From positions 1 to 6,726 of the forward strand of contig DAOUPC010000159.1 of assembly GCA_030626365.1 (NCBI GenBank): 6,726 nucleotides of DNA. Reading direction: 5' to 3'. Made by a program: the position numbers and the translations under genes. Origin of the DNA: Paracoccaceae bacterium (GTDB lineage Bacteria > Pseudomonadota > Alphaproteobacteria > Rhodobacterales > Rhodobacteraceae). This document shows positions 5,201 to 6,726 of the stretch, one piece after another. The stretch's first letter is position 1; each line of letters opens with the position of its first letter. Below the pieces are notes generated by a model. The model was given only the letters and a program-made list of their open reading frames with translations, was not told the DNA's origin and ran no database searches.

Positions 5201-6726
5201 ATGAAAGATATCCTTTCCGAGCTGGAAGAGCGGCGCAAGGGCGCGCGACTGGGCGGCGGACAGCGCCGTATCGACGCGCAGCACGCCAAGGGCAAGCTGA
5301 CCGCGCGCGAACGCATCGACCTTCTGCTGGATGAAAACAGCTTTGAAGAGTTCGACATGTTCGTGGCCCACCGCTGTACTGATTTCGGCATGGAGGAAAA
5401 CCGCCCGGCGGGGGATGGCGTGGTTACCGGCTGGGGCACGATCAATGGCCGCATGGTCTATGTGTTTTCCCAGGACTTTACGGTATTTGGTGGCTCACTT
5501 TCTGAAACCCACGCCCAGAAAATCTGTAAGATCATGGATATGGCGATGCAGAACGGCGCGCCGGTGATCGGCATCAACGATTCCGGTGGCGCGCGTATTC
5601 AGGAAGGGGTGGCGTCCCTGGCGGGCTATGCCGAGGTGTTCCAACGCAATATCATGGCCAGTGGTGTGGTGCCGCAAATTTCCCTGATCATGGGGCCATG
5701 CGCCGGCGGGGCGGTCTATTCCCCGGCGATGACCGACTTTATCTTCATGGTCAAAGACAGCTCTTATATGTTTGTGACCGGCCCCGATGTGGTCAAAACC
5801 GTCACCAACGAAGTGGTCACCGCCGAAGAACTGGGCGGGGCCAGCACCCACACCCGCAAATCATCCGTGGCCGACGGAGCCTTTGAAAACGACGTCGAAG
5901 CCCTGGCCGAAGTGCGCCGCCTGGTCGATTTCCTGCCGCTTAACAACCGCCAGAAACCGCCCGTGCGCCCGTTCTTTGACGAACCGGGCCGTGTCGAACC
6001 CAGCCTGGACACATTGATCCCGAAAAACCCCAACGCGCCCTATGACATGAATGAACTGATCACCAAAGTTGCCGACGAAGGCGATTTTTACGAAATTCAG
6101 GAAGAATTCGCCAAGAACATCATCACCGGCTTTATCCGGCTTGAGGGGCAATCGGTTGGCGTTGTGGCCAACCAGCCAACGGTGCTGGCTGGTTGCCTTG
6201 ATATCGATTCATCGCGCAAGGCGGCGCGGTTCGTGCGTTTTTGCGATGCCTTTGAAATCCCGATCCTGACGCTGGTTGATGTGCCCGGCTTTCTGCCCGG
6301 CACCACCCAGGAATACGGCGGGGTGATTAAACACGGTGCGAAACTTTTGTTTGCTTACGGCGAGGCAACGGTGCCCAAGGTCACGGTGATCACCCGCAAG
6401 GCATACGGCGGGGCCTATGACGTGATGGCGTCCAAGCACCTGCGCGGTGACTTCAACTATGCCTGGCCCACGGCGGAAATCGCCGTGATGGGGGCCAAGG
6501 GCGCCACCGAAATCATCCACCGCGCCGACCTTGGTGATGCCGACAAGACCGCCGCGCACACGGCCGATTACGAAGACCGTTTTGCCAATCCTTTCGTGGC
6601 CGCCGAACGCGGTTTCATAGACGAGGTGATCCAACCCCGCTCAACCCGGATGCGGGTCAGCCGGGCGTTTGCCTCGCTGCGCGGCAAGAAGCTCAAAAAC
6701 CCGTGGAAGAAACACGATAATATTCC
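5201..6726 (+). CDS. pccB: Propionyl-CoA carboxylase beta subunit (runs off the window)
   Basis: PccB carries the carboxyltransferase activity of biotin-dependent propionyl-CoA carboxylase, moving carboxybiotin's CO2 from the PccA subunit to propionyl-CoA to give (S)-methylmalonyl-CoA in the cytoplasm. Residues 1 to 508 are visible. Alphaproteobacterial PccB is about 510 residues and commonly ends NPWKKHDNIPL, so only the last codon or so is missing. The N-terminal crotonase-fold half has the acyl-CoA oxyanion segment DSGGARIQEG (127-136) and GPCAGGAVYSP (165-175). The C-terminal half has VPGFLPGTTQEYGG (from 361) and AYGGAYDVMASK (401-412), followed by the AWPTAEIAVMGAKGA segment. D407 in GGAYDVM appears to match the aspartate that favours propionyl-CoA in Streptomyces PccB; that mapping is from memory. 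The AUG has a strong ribosome binding site, and the upstream region holds PccR-type sites, so induction by propionate or acetate growth is expected. PccA and other methylmalonyl-CoA pathway genes probably follow beyond the edge. A related methylcrotonyl-CoA carboxylase subunit is less likely given the close match. Confidence 0.95.
   Translation, partial: MKDILSELEERRKGARLGGGQRRIDAQHAKGKLTARERIDLLLDENSFEEFDMFVAHRCTDFGMEENRPAGDGVVTGWGTINGRMVYVFSQDFTVFGGSLSETHAQKICKIMDMAMQNGAPVIGINDSGGARIQEGVASLAGYAEVFQRNIMASGVVPQISLIMGPCAGGAVYSPAMTDFIFMVKDSSYMFVTGPDVVKTVTNEVVTAEELGGASTHTRKSSVADGAFENDVEALAEVRRLVDFLPLNNRQKPPVRPFFDEPGRVEPSLDTLIPKNPNAPYDMNELITKVADEGDFYEIQEEFAKNIITGFIRLEGQSVGVVANQPTVLAGCLDIDSSRKAARFVRFCDAFEIPILTLVDVPGFLPGTTQEYGGVIKHGAKLLFAYGEATVPKVTVITRKAYGGAYDVMASKHLRGDFNYAWPTAEIAVMGAKGATEIIHRADLGDADKTAAHTADYEDRFANPFVAAERGFIDEVIQPRSTRMRVSRAFASLRGKKLKNPWKKHDNI

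Noticed and set aside
5095..5454. Minus-strand open frame opposite the start of pccB
   Set aside because: It overlaps the pccB control region and coding start in antisense, with no protein motif; pccB on the plus strand explains the sequence.

Overview
The window looks like chromosomal DNA from an alphaproteobacterium of the Rhodobacterales (Rhodobacter/Roseobacter group). It is GC-rich (about 60% by eye). It pairs a propionyl-CoA carboxylase beta-subunit gene (pccB) with a regulator of the short-chain fatty acyl-CoA regulator family (PccR), as described in Rhodobacter sphaeroides. I see no mobile element, CRISPR array, tRNA, rRNA or phage gene.

Layout: 1-199 (+) is the 3' end of a DUF1214-type gene. 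A strong hairpin at 226-262 and a smaller one at 330-351 fill the convergent gap that follows. From 2129 back to 339 (-) lies a three-domain Xaa-Pro aminopeptidase gene, complete except for one in-frame amber codon at 1887-1889. I call it a pseudogene or a very recently disrupted gene. From 3668 back to 2241 (-) lies pccR. From 4954 back to 3737 (-) lies a Bcr/CflA-type MFS exporter. A 246-bp divergent control region (4955-5200) follows, then pccB (+) from 5201, which runs off the right edge with only its last codon or codons missing.

How it works together: PccB carries the carboxyltransferase activity of propionyl-CoA carboxylase, the entry step of the methylmalonyl-CoA route for propionate and for acetate assimilation through the ethylmalonyl-CoA pathway. 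PccR is the expected regulator. The only two exact TTTGCAAA palindromes I found on reading lie in the pccR promoter (3712-3719) and the pccB upstream region (5120-5127). Each is surrounded by degenerate copies. This matches the motif reported for R. sphaeroides PccR and suggests autoregulation plus control of pccB, possibly also of the divergent MFS gene. The aminopeptidase and DUF1214 genes have no visible link to this circuit.

I see no previously undescribed system. The points most worth a second look are the amber codon in an otherwise intact peptidase gene and the matching operator clusters at the two promoters.
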